Source: Lytechinus variegatus
Taxonomy: Eukaryota; Echinodermata; Echinoidea; Temnopleuroida; Toxopneustidae
Assembly (NCBI RefSeq): GCF_018143015.1
Contig: NC_054741.1
Span: 63,896,697-63,960,696, forward strand
Direction: 5' to 3'
DNA length: 64,000 nt
Position numbers and translations under genes: made by a program. The number at the start of each line of letters is the position of its first letter. The first letter of the stretch is position 1. The notes below the pieces were generated by a model. The model had not been told where the DNA came from and did no database searches. It worked only from the letters and a program-made list of their open reading frames with translations. Below are positions 23,376 through 32,612 of the stretch, piece by piece.

Positions 23376-24547
23376 GTCTCACCTGCATAGCAGAGTGAGA
23401 CTATAGGCGCCGTTTTTCCGACGGCGACGGCGGCGGCGTCAACATCAAATCTTAACCTGAGGTTAAGTTTTTGAAATGACATCATAACTTAGAAAGTATA
23501 TGGACCTAGTTCATGAAACTTGGCCATAAGGTTAATCAAGTATTACTGAACATCCTGTTAGAGTTTCATGTCACATGACCAAGGTCAAAGGTCATTTAGG
23601 GTCAATGAACTTTGGCCGAATTGGGGGTATTTGTTGAATTACCATCATAACTTTTAAAGTATGTTGGTCTAGTTCATAAAACTTGGACATAAAAGTACTC
23701 AAGTATCACTGAACATCCTTTGCGCATTTTTTTTTGCGCAGGTTAATCAAGTATTACTGAACATCCTTTTAGAGTTTCATGTCACATGACCAAGGTCAAA
23801 GGTCATTTAGGGTCAATGAACTTTGGCCGAATTGGGGGTATTTGTTGAATTACCATCATAACTTAAAAAGTATGTTGGTCTAGTTCATAAAACTTGGACA
23901 TAAAAGTAATCAAGTATCACTGAACATCCTTTGCGCATTTTTTTTTTGCGCAGGTTAATCAAGTATTACTGAACATCCTTTTAGAGTTTCATGTCACATG
24001 ACCAAGGTCAAAGGTCATTTAGGGTCAATGAACTTTGGCCGATTTGGGGTATTTGTTGAATTACCATCATAACTTAGAAAGTATATGGACCTAGTTCATG
24101 AAACTTGGCCATAAGGTTAATCAAGTATTACTGAACATCCTTTTAGAGTTTCATGTCACATGACCAAGATCAAAGGTCAATGAACTTTGGTCATAATGGG
24201 GGTATCTGTTGAATTACCATCATAACTTCGCAAGTTTATTGATCTGACTTTTGAAACTTGGACATAAGAGTAATCAAGTATCACTGCATATCCTGTGCAA
24301 GTTTCAGGTCACATGATCAAGGTCAAAGGTCATGTGAGGTCAATGAACTTTGGCCACCATTGGGGGTATTTGTTGAATTACCATCCTATCTCTGTAAAGT
24401 GTATTGGTCTAGTTCATAAAACATGGAAATAAGAGTAACCAAGTATCACTGAACATCTTGTGCGAGTTATAGTAGTTTTCAAAGTCAGCACTGCTGCTAT
24501 GTTGAATCGCGTGATGCAGGTGAGACGGCCAGAGGCATTCCACTTGT
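23376..24547 (+). mobile_element. GTCTCACC-family element, apparently full length
   Basis: It begins GTCTCACCTGCATAGCAGAG and ends GATGCAGGTGAGAC plus GGCCAGAGGCATTCCACTTG. TTCATTTTT is duplicated at 23367-23375 and 24548-24556, so the target duplication is 9-10 bp. That would suit a Mutator-like element, but this is a weak inference. The interior is about six tandem units of roughly 165 bp, two of them nearly identical, each with a CATGACCAAGGTCAAAGGTC-type core. There is no coding region. Confidence 0.8.
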
Positions 24548-24587
24548 TTCATTTTTGTACACTATTTGGGGGAAAAATGCGGGGGAT

Positions 24588-24663
24588 GTGACTGCACTTC
24601 GGAGTGCTGATTTGTCTAGTTCAAATTTGAACTAGACAAATCAGCACTCCGAAGTGCAGTCAC
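24588..24663. repeat. Perfect 76-bp palindrome without a loop
   Basis: The 38-base left arm beginning GTGACTGCACTTCGGAGTGC is matched without error by the right arm, meeting at GTTCAAATTTGAAC. Surrounding sequence is ordinary AT-rich DNA. It could be a pair of abutting transposon ends, a fresh inverted duplication or an assembly artefact. Confidence 0.9.
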
Positions 24664-25013
24664 TATACACGCTCTATAAGAGCTAAATTAGCACTTCATT
24701 TTTTAGAGTGCAGTATCTCTTACTAGTTATTGGTTTTGCAGGTTTGACCTATCTGTATCCCAAAAGTATAGTTTGTCATTTTATTTCCATGCGAGGTTGC
24801 GGGAGTGATCGATCAAATCAAACCCATTCTTAATACTTACCAAGAGAAATTAATGATAATATGAATAATGATAATGATAACAATGATTATTATATTGTGC
24901 ATTATTATCGTTGTATTGAATTGTATTTATTTTCCAATCATAAAAACATGCAAAATACAAACAAAATACATCAGATATGAATACAAAATAAAATATAAAA
25001 TGAATACATATTA
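24664..25013 (-). mobile_element. Probable 3' region of a LINE (minus strand)
   Basis: On the minus strand this AT-rich stretch ends in an ATTATC/ATCATT microsatellite (24850-24900), as many CR1/L2-type LINEs do. It lies in line with the reverse-transcriptase relic at 26390-27270, from which it is separated by the transposon inserted at 25014-26054. Assignment rests on position and tail type. Confidence 0.4.
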
Positions 25014-26054
25014 CAGGGGCGGATCCAGCTTTCGGCAATAGGGGGGCCGAAAAATATTTTCATCAACATTTTTGTCGATTTTATTTTTATTTTTTTGGGG
25101 GGTGGTGGTTAGGGGGTATTCCTAACTAAAGACTGAAGTTTTAATATGTCAGTTTTTATTGTTATAAACAAGATAAGGTATCTCATGTGGTTTTATATAT
25201 AATGCGAGCGCGAAGTGAGAGCTAAAATTCTTTGTTATTTTATGTCCTTAGAACTAAATATTCTGAGCAGTTGTTATAATCATGAACAAAGATAAGTATC
25301 CAATTAAACAATGCAAGCGCGAAGAGCGAGCCGAAATATTATTATAGTAACGTGAAAAGGGACTCAATTAGGACTGTTTTTAGTGATTAATGAAGAGGAT
25401 TCTAGTATCACCAATGAGAGTGCGCGAAGCGCGAGCTAAACAATTTTTATATTCCGACCTGAAAACTGGACAGTCTAAGCGCGTTTTATTTAAATAATTA
25501 AGAACAAGCTGTGTGTCTCAAAAAATTAAATGCAAGCGCGAAGCACGAGCTTAATTTTTTTGATATACTGACATGATAAAGAGCGTTTTGACAAATTTTA
25601 GAAATAATTTCCAGAGGATGTATGTCACAAATCAAACTGCGAGCGCGCAGCGCGAGCTGAAAATTTTGATATAACAATTTGTGTAAATCAAACAAAATAA
25701 TAAAAGCTTGATGTGCGAGCTAAAATATTGTGTGCAAACTGATTTTAGAACTTGATATATAAAAGTTCCTTTTAATCCTCTTGAATGGGATTCATTTCTC
25801 AGGCAATGCGAGCGCGAAGCGCGAGCGAAAATTTGTATGTAAAGTCTATTTTCCGATTCTTCCCCTTACCCTTTTCTTGTTTCCTTTCAGGGTCGTGAGG
25901 TTGTAAATTACACATCATGGGTATAATACTTCTTTCTTACTTTTCTTCCTATTTTTCGTAGTTTTTATCAAGATAAAGAGTACACTTTTTTGCAGGTTGT
26001 CAAAAAAGGGGGGGGGGGGCAGGGCCGGCTCGGCCCCTCCTGGATCCGCGCCTG
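25014..26054. mobile_element. Element with CAGGGGCGGATCCAG ends, second copy
   Basis: The ends are the same as at 22026-23070, flanked by TATTA on both sides (25009-25013 and 26055-26059). The 1041-bp interior follows the other copy nearly base for base, with the same series of GCGAGCGCGAAGCGCGAGC motifs. The two were probably made by the same source element not long ago. It interrupts a LINE relic. Confidence 0.85.
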
Positions 26055-26059
26055 TATTA

Positions 26060-27270
26060 TGAATGACTGGATTGCCCACTCAGAGTGGGAATTATTACCA
26101 CTCTGTTCTGCCTGGTAGTCCACAGCGTAATAAATGATAGATCAAACTGTATTATAAACATCTTTAACAAGCAGAAAAGGACGACATTAAACAAAATAAA
26201 AAGTAATGAAAATTATATAGACAACAGACACAAATCAAAATTTAAAGTTATGAGTTCAAGCTACAAGCAAATACATCCCCCACTCCCGGCAAAACAACGC
26301 GTTGCTCAGAGATCAGATATTTGAAATCTTAGAGCTCAAAGAAGTAATAAATGTTGATTTTTGTTTATAATCTTCATATCTAAAGGTATAGACTTGAATC
26401 TAAACATTCTACGGCAATTTCTGCATTTGGTTTGGGCATGATTACATTACCTACGGATATTAAATTATATGAGTAATTACAATATTGTAATGAATCTGCT
26501 AAATATGATAGAGCCAGTCCGTTCAATGATTTGAATATCATTGTATATACTTGTTTATTTCTTCATGATTGTAATGACCTCCATTCGAGCCGTTCGTGTA
26601 TTTCTCTATTCGGTTTTGTGGTTTAACATTCAAAATAATACGACCAGCTCTGTTCCGGTTTTTTGTTAAGGCGTTCAGTATATGTCTTATTTGTGGATTC
26701 CTATACAATATCAGTGTAGTCAAATAAGTATAACTGAATTATATATGATGATTTTTATTACAAAATGTCTTAGACGTGCTAAATATTTGACGAGTTCATT
26801 AGTTTTCTTACATAGTTCTTTAATATGGGCATCCCACTTTAATGTTGGATTGAGATTCATGCTTAAATATTATTAACAGAGTTAGATTGCTTAATGATCT
26901 TATCAGATATTTTTAATAATTTCAAAAATAATCAAAAATAGAAATAAAATAATGTGCAAATTTTGATAACATAGTATCAGTTCCGAAAAGCATAGAATTT
27001 GTTTTACCAACATTAAGGCTTAGTTTGTTGTGACACAGCCAGTCATAATATGCTATGTATATCAATATTTATGTAGTATTCTATTTCACTGATATTTTTC
27101 CCAGAAAAAAGAAATAACTGCGTCGTCTGCATACAGATGCAGTTTACAATATTGTATGGTTTATTGTTATCGTTTATGTACATCGTAAAGAGAATTGGCC
27201 CTAGGGTTGAACCCTGTGGAATCCCATACTCTATACTGGAGACATATTCTCGATACATGTACATATATTC
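26060..27270 (-). mobile_element. LINE (non-LTR retrotransposon) reverse-transcriptase relic
   Basis: Read on the minus strand, several frames give consecutive parts of a LINE reverse transcriptase. They are GIPQGSTLGPILF (about 27170-27235), the catalytic YADD box (about 27125-27140, in a shifted frame), NKLSLNVGKTNSMLFGT (about 26985-27035) and LNPTLKWDAHIKELCKK (about 26800-26850). RAGRIILNV and MIFKSLNGLALSYLADSL (about 26470-26525) follow. The order is correct, but at least three frame changes and several stops show it is dead. It is 5'-truncated. A CR1/L2/Rex-like clade is plausible; a domain search would settle it. Confidence 0.8.
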
Positions 27271-27379
27271 CGGCTGTATAGCTGCTGTTGTTATTGTTGT
27301 TGTTTTGATAATGATAATAACAATACACATAAAGATAATGGAAATTTTAATTAAAATAAATAATTACTAAGAACAATGA

Positions 27380-27539
27380 TACATTAAAATGTTTATGAAT
27401 AAATAAAATTACACAAATATATGTATGTTTCCTTTAAATATAAGTATTTCAGGGAACATCCCCAGCCAAACCTAGGAGGTGTATTAAAAAAAGTGTGCTA
27501 GTACCATTTCATTATCTCTGGAATTCTACTTTGGTCTAT
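27380..27539. repeat. Segmental duplication, copy A block 3 (left part)
   Basis: CCTTTAAATATAAGTATTTC, CATCCCCAGCCAAACCTAGG and TTTGGTCTAT match 53298-53417. The block continues after the SINE at 27790. Confidence 0.7.
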
Positions 27540-27785
27540 CATGGAGCTTTGTGGCCCAGTGGATTAGTCTTCAGACTTTGAAACAGAGGGACGTAGGTTC
27601 GAATCCCAGCCATGGCGTAATTTCCTTCCGCAAGAAGCAGGTGAGGTAAATGGGTACCGGTAGGAAGTGATTCTTTAAAAAGCTCTGTGCGCTATGAACG
27701 CCTAATAGCTTAGCCGGGTAATAAAGGAGCGCCTTGAGCACCTAACAAGGTGGATATGTGCGCAATATAAATACCCTATATTATA
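27540..27785 (+). mobile_element. tRNA-derived SINE, second copy
   Basis: Box A (TGGCCCAGTGG, 27552-27562) and box B (GGTTCGAATCC, 27596-27606) are intact. The body shares CAGGTGAGGTAAATGGGTAC with the SINE at 20294-20575 but lacks part of its middle. The matching place in copy B (53411-53421) reads GGTCTATATTCATAC without an insertion. Confidence 0.8.
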
Positions 27786-28075
27786 TTTATACTTCAAAAC
27801 TGGATAAAATATTATCCCAGTAGGTCATGGACAGTTTAAAAAAGGTCTTTCTCTAGCGTGTGACTTGGTATAACAAGGCATGAATGGCACTGGTCACTTT
27901 GTATTGTTCTAGAAAATACACAATGGTCATCGACGGCAGTTCGTTTGAACAATCCCCAGACTGTTCCCAATTTTTCGAAGCCCCCCCCTTCTCTTCTATT
28001 CTCTCTCTCCTCTCTCCCATTCTCGATCTCTCCTTTTCTTATTGAGGTCTCCCTCTACGTTAATATTTTTAATGG
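27786..28075. repeat. Segmental duplication, copy A block 3 (right part)
   Basis: ACTGGATAAAATATTATCCC, AGGTCATGGACAGTTTAA and TTGTATTGTTCTAGAAAAT match 53425-53680. Copies part ways near 28060, which is taken as the right end of copy A. Confidence 0.7.
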
Positions 28076-28179
28076 ATCATATCAGATCGATTTATTATGA
28101 AGGCTTAAAAGTGCCACCCAGATGTTTCGATATTAATATTGAAAGGTCTAGATTCCTTAGAACATGTAACATGCAGAAA

Positions 28180-28722
28180 GAATGACCAGATGACGAGATC
28201 TCGGATCTCGTCAGGTCTACATCCTGTAGGAGAAATGATGAAATGGCAATATCTTGGATCTCATCATATCTACATCCTGTGGGAAAGATGATCCGATGAT
28301 AAGATCTTGGATATCGCCATGTCTACATCCTGTGGAGAAAGTGATCGATGACAAGATCTTGGATCCATGATCGTCATCTGATAATCTCTTCTAAACGATG
28401 TAGACATGACGAGTTACGAGATCATGACATCCGACCTTCTCTTCCACCGGATGTAGACATGACGAGATCCAAGATCTTGTCATCTCATCATCTCTTCCAC
28501 CGGATGTAGACATGACGAGATCCAAGATCTGGTCATCTCATCATCTCTCCCATAGGATGCAGACATGACGAGATCCATGATCTTGTCATCTCTCCCATAG
28601 GATGTAGACATGACGTTATCCAAGATCTTGTCATCCCATTATCTCTCCTTTACGATGTAGACATGACGAGATCCAAGATCTTGTCATCTCATCATCCTTT
28701 TCAAGGATTATAGACATGACGA
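28180..28722. repeat. Mirrored minisatellite (about 57-bp unit in both orientations)
   Basis: From 28180 to about 28365 about three units run one way (TCTACATCCTGTGG and AGATCTTGGAT). From about 28370 to 28722 about six units run the other way (GATGTAGACATGACGAGATC, CAAGATCTTGTCATC). The whole can fold on itself. Each unit also contains the small palindrome GATCCAAGATCTTG. It ends exactly where the LINE fragment begins. No coding frame. Confidence 0.8.
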
Positions 28723-28945
28723 GATGAACTCTGGAACAATCTCCCCATCTCCATCCGTAATGCATCCACTGTCGAATCTTTCAAAATACTCCTCAAATCT
28801 TACCTCATTAAGCAGTCCTCTTAATTCCCATTCCTGTTCTCTCTCACTGTATTTGCTACTTCTTTTTTCTCCTTCCAATGCGCTTAGAAACTGTTGTATT
28901 GATCGCTATATAAATGTTAATTATTATTATTATTATTATTTGAAG
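28723..28945 (+). mobile_element. 3' end of a LINE with (TTA)n tail
   Basis: The frame from 28723 encodes a 33-residue carboxy terminus starting DELWNNLPISIRNASTVESF and stopping at 28822-28824, a typical LINE reverse-transcriptase C-terminus. About 95 bases of 3' untranslated sequence follow, ending in a (TTA)n microsatellite at about 28920-28940. Everything upstream is missing, the usual 5' truncation. CR1/L2-like is likely. Confidence 0.75.
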
Positions 28946-29497
28946 TCAGGATGGCACTATAAAACTTCCATAATTCATCCGAGTGATTTTATTGCTATGA
29001 AATTTCAAACTTAATTAAACAGTTATGGGATAACCAAAAATTTAAGCCTTATGTGAGAAATCCGGTATAATTGCCTTTCTTATGCTTATCACATTTTTTT
29101 TAATAGTAAAAATTAAAGATTTATATCATTCTGCCTAATGACATTAGTAGACGTTTGAAAAATTTGAGCTGCAAGGCAAGGTCTCACTTGTCACTAATGT
29201 CTGTAATCATAACGCTAAAAAAATGAAGCACAATGAAATATCACGCCCCAAAAATATTTGTTAGTGCTTCAAGAAATATTATATAAAGTGAAGAAAATAC
29301 CATTTATCCCATACACTGACATGGGTTATATTAATCTCCTAAAGAAATTTGTTATGATTTTTCAGATATCTGCACATATTTGACCTTTTCCCCCTTTCCT
29401 GTGTGTTTTTATCCACATACATAAAATCATATCTTTGTCATGTTAGCCTATGCCTTAAAAATCATAGAGTGATTAATACTTTTATCCGGAAATGACA
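28946..29497. other. Intergenic DNA with a decayed dispersed repeat
   Basis: At 29165-29335 the phrases TTGAGCTGCAAGGCAAGGTC, AATATTTGTTAGTGCTTCAA and CATACACTGACATGG match the repeat at 62700-62920. Nothing else is recognised. Confidence 0.45.
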
Positions 29498-29992
29498 ACC
29501 ATAACCAGTGGCGTACCATGGGTCATTGCATTGGGGTACCAGCAAAAGAATTTGGGACACGTAGCGCTTAATAACCAGTTATGCTGGTTATCCCATACAC
29601 ATTTTAAGGAATGTGACATTAAGCGGATATGTATCTCACTAATAAAAAAAAACGCTTGCCATGATAGTTCATTTTCCTCGCTGACGTCACGCAAAGTCCA
29701 TTTTTTCCCTAGGGGAAAAAAGTGAACTATACGTTTTTTCGACCCCCTCCCCCCACCCTTGATTCGCGAGCTGTCCGACGCGAAGCGCTTTGGCTGACCG
29801 GTACGCGCTGCATGCATGCCACGGGAAAGTTTTGGCGAGCTAGCTGCGCTCCCTGCGCTGGGACGGTATGCACTTACAGAAACTCGCAGAAACTGTTTTT
29901 GACCATCGAGAATTTTGGATCGCTTTATTCTGCAACTTCATACAGGATAAGAAAATTGTGAGAAGCATAACAAGGTGAGTCAATTAAGATCG

Positions 29993-30239
29993 GGGGACCA
30001 TTTCAGCAAGATTTTTGTCTGACTGGCAAGTTGTCGGATCTGACATCTTTCCTTGATTTTGATTGGCTGAGAGTCACTGATTGTCGGACAAAACAGGACT
30101 TGTCAGACGTTTTATCCGACAAGTCCTGCTTTGTTCGACTGTTACCATAGTAACAGTGCCTCTCAGCCAATCAGAATCAAGGAAAGATGTCAGATCTGAC
30201 AACTTGTCCGACAAAAAATATTGATGAAACGCTTCCCTG
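29993..30239. mobile_element. Palindromic MITE (TTGTCGGATCTGACATCTTT family)
   Basis: Left arm TTGTCGGATCTGACATCTTT, CCTTGATTTTGATTGGCTGA pairs with right arm TCAGCCAATCAGAATCAAGG, AAAGATGTCAGATCTGACAA. The outer ends are related to GCGTTTCATCAATATT. Other members are at 30240-30388, 53836-53990 and, cut by the window edge, near 63965-64000. Confidence 0.75.
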
Positions 30240-30388
30240 GCGGGCGTTTATTCATCAACATTTTTTTTGACATCTTTCCTTTATTTTTTTGAGTGGCTGA
30301 GAAGCACTGTAACTATGGTATCCATCGGATAAAATGGGACTTGTCGGACAAAACGTCTGACATGTCCTTTCATGAAACGCTCCCCTGA
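30240..30388. mobile_element. Diverged palindromic MITE next to its relative
   Basis: GGCGTTTATTCATCAACA on the left and TTTCATGAAACGCTCCCCTG on the right enclose GACATCTTTCCTTTATT and GGACTTGTCGGACAAAACG, the same family as 29993-30239 but more decayed. Target duplication not resolved. Confidence 0.55.
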
Positions 30389-30920
30389 TGTCACTAACGT
30401 TAGCCGGCCAGTGCGTTGCAATTTGACTTGAGTGAAAAAGCAGCAGGAGCGCAGCTCAGAGGACCTCTCAGCTCATTAATCGGTGTCGGCTAGAAGCCGC
30501 ACGCAGCCTACCCAGGAGCTGGATGGCATTAGCTCAGGCGCTAGTTTTTTTTCTTTTTTAGCCAGGACAATATAACGTTTTGGTCCAGATTAGTTACACA
30601 ACACTTCTCACGATATGAAACAAATATATCAGGCGTTTCGGACCGAGGTCAAGAAACAGGTGTTTGTATACTTAAATTTCATGCTTGAGGGCAATAGGGT
30701 TTGTAGTACTGAGATTTGATGATAAGGGAAACTGCCCAAACTGGGGTATACTGCTCTTCAAAGCAAGATTTTCGTCATAACATGATATAATATAAAGTCA
30801 TATCTTCTTCCCCCATTACGTTTCTCTTTTTTTCTCCCTCTTTTTCTCCTTCCCCCTTTTTGCCAGCCGATGGGGGGGGGGGGGCACGTGCCCCCCCCTA
30901 GTTACGCCACTGGCCATAAC

Positions 30921-31555
30921 ATGATCAGTATGCATATTATTATCATGCAATAGTCCTATTTGCTCCTTGCAAATTAGAATTTGCTATTTTAACGTTAGAG
31001 AGAATGATTGTAGTCACACATGGCCTTCTCACATTTTGATCCCGGAACAGTTTGCAAACCGCCTGCAACTTTTTTTCATGGTGTTGCACGATCAATCGCT
31101 AGTTGCCACCTTACGACTGGTCCACGATCAATATATGGCTGATATAGGATGATGGAAATGTAAATAAAACAAGACAAAATACTATACCAAAATATTGTCG
31201 CTCTTCACAGTACCCTCACGGTGTGATGTCTTTGCTGAATCTTAGGCTTCAACTACAACACTGAAAGGGGCTTCCACAATTATTGCTCACGCGATCGTTT
31301 GCGATCATTTGGTTATACAATATAATTATGTTGCACACAATCGCAACGGTTGTAAGCAGTCGCACCACCAGCTGTGAAAGGGGCTTAAAAGAAAGCATGA
31401 CAGCTCTTATTCATATCATAAAAAGGATATACAACATAAAGCCTCACATCACTCGCACCAAGGAGCTGTGTTGGAAGCTCCTTGCTCGCACGAACACTCG
31501 CAACTGTTCCATTCAATCGTACAAGGATCGCAGTGACTCAGTCCGATTTAATTAC
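30921..31555. other. Intergenic DNA with fragments of the AGCCCCTTT element family
   Basis: At 31268-31395 AAAGGGGCTTCCACAATT and GCTGTGAAAGGGGCTTA are opposed ends of the family seen whole at 37393-38591, with phrases like TCGCAACGGTTG between them. Nothing coding. Confidence 0.45.
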
Positions 31556-31745
31556 CCAGCATATCCTGCCTAACATATTTTGAAGGAAAACAATGTTACG
31601 ATATATTTATTTCTAAAGGAAACAAATTGTAAATTTAATTTTATTGAGCAGATGGCATCAAAGTTATTGGAAGTAACGAGATGAAAAATTAAGTCAAATG
31701 ATCTTTAAAAACAACTTTTTTTCTTTGTTAGTTAGCTTTATTGAG
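31556..31745. repeat. Left edge of segmental duplication copy B
   Basis: Partner of 11222-11400 (see that entry). To the right, the sequence up to 32380 has no counterpart next to TRIM-2, so one copy has lost or gained DNA there. Confidence 0.6.
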
Positions 31746-32379
31746 ACATAGATCAACCTAATTACATATTTACAAGTCAGATTGGAATGATTCAAATAAG
31801 AGCAAATGCACAGAATACGAATGAATAAAAAGGAAAGGCAGATATCACTCAGTTCACTTATTGTAGCAGTAAATGTGGCGGTAAAAACTCCTGACATATA
31901 ACCCTTTACTATATACAAAAAGAGCGAGGTGCAACCCCGGGCAAAGCCCCCCTAGTTTGTAAATTCCAACAAATAGAGAGAAAAAATAAGAGTTTTTAAA
32001 TGATAATCTTTAAAAGATATAATAACATCTTTACATTTATGATATTTTCATGCTGATTGTCAGTTTATGTTTTATATTCTCGTTCGGGGGTGTGTATTTT
32101 TCTCTCTGTTTCTTTCTGCAGATCCAAAATAGAGATGACATACCTTTCTCTTCTTGATATGCAAAAACATACTTCAAAGGAGTAAGTGATCGATTAATTT
32201 CACACCGCCACCTTTAGCGCTTGTGTTTCCTTTATTTCCATATAATCAAATAACCATAGAAGATTATGAACATCAATATATGTACATTGATACACTTTGT
32301 GAACATGACTAACTATGTAGAATTGATATCGTGTTTGTCCTTTCAACTCAACTTAAACTGACTTCAGTTTAACCCACCA
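31746..32379. other. Unclassified AT-rich intergenic DNA
   Basis: No gene, repeat family or duplicated partner seen. The run ends at the conserved 3' flank of TRIM-3. Confidence 0.35.
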
Positions 32380-32439
32380 AAAGCTTAGGTAAACAGACCG
32401 ACCAAATCTATATCGCAAGATACCATATTGGCGCTGATG

Positions 32440-32445
32440 TTTATT
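32440..32445 (-). terminator. Candidate polyadenylation signal of TRIM-3
   Basis: AATAAA on the minus strand lies about 170 bases beyond the TRIM-3 stop codon. The same position in TRIM-1 reads AATTAAA, so it is not conserved. Single-motif evidence only. Confidence 0.3.
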
Positions 32446-32612
32446 TGTTTGTATTTTTGGAAATAACGAGACGCATTTAAAACGAAAATAACTAATTACC
32501 TTTTCTGCCAGAAAAAAGTTAATCCCGTTGTATGATCCTCCTCATAAGAGGGGAAGGGAATGGATGGAATATTGTACAATGCACGAAAGAACCTATGCAT
32601 GATCCAGCATTT

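Larger units (their letters stand above)
29506..30912. mobile_element. hAT-type non-autonomous element with nested MITEs
   Basis: The ends are CAGTGGCGTACCATGG and CTAGTTACGCCACTG. The flanks are ACCATAAC (29498-29505) and GCCATAAC (30913-30920), an 8-bp duplication with one mismatch. The first 60 bases match the element at 50174 (GGGTCATTGCATTGGGG, CCAGCAAAA). The interior holds two palindromic MITEs (29993-30239 and 30240-30388). No transposase is encoded. Confidence 0.82.

Noticed and set aside
23376-24547. Helitron (starts TC if shifted by one base)
   Set aside because: It has a 9-10 bp target duplication and no CTRR end with hairpin, which Helitrons do not show.
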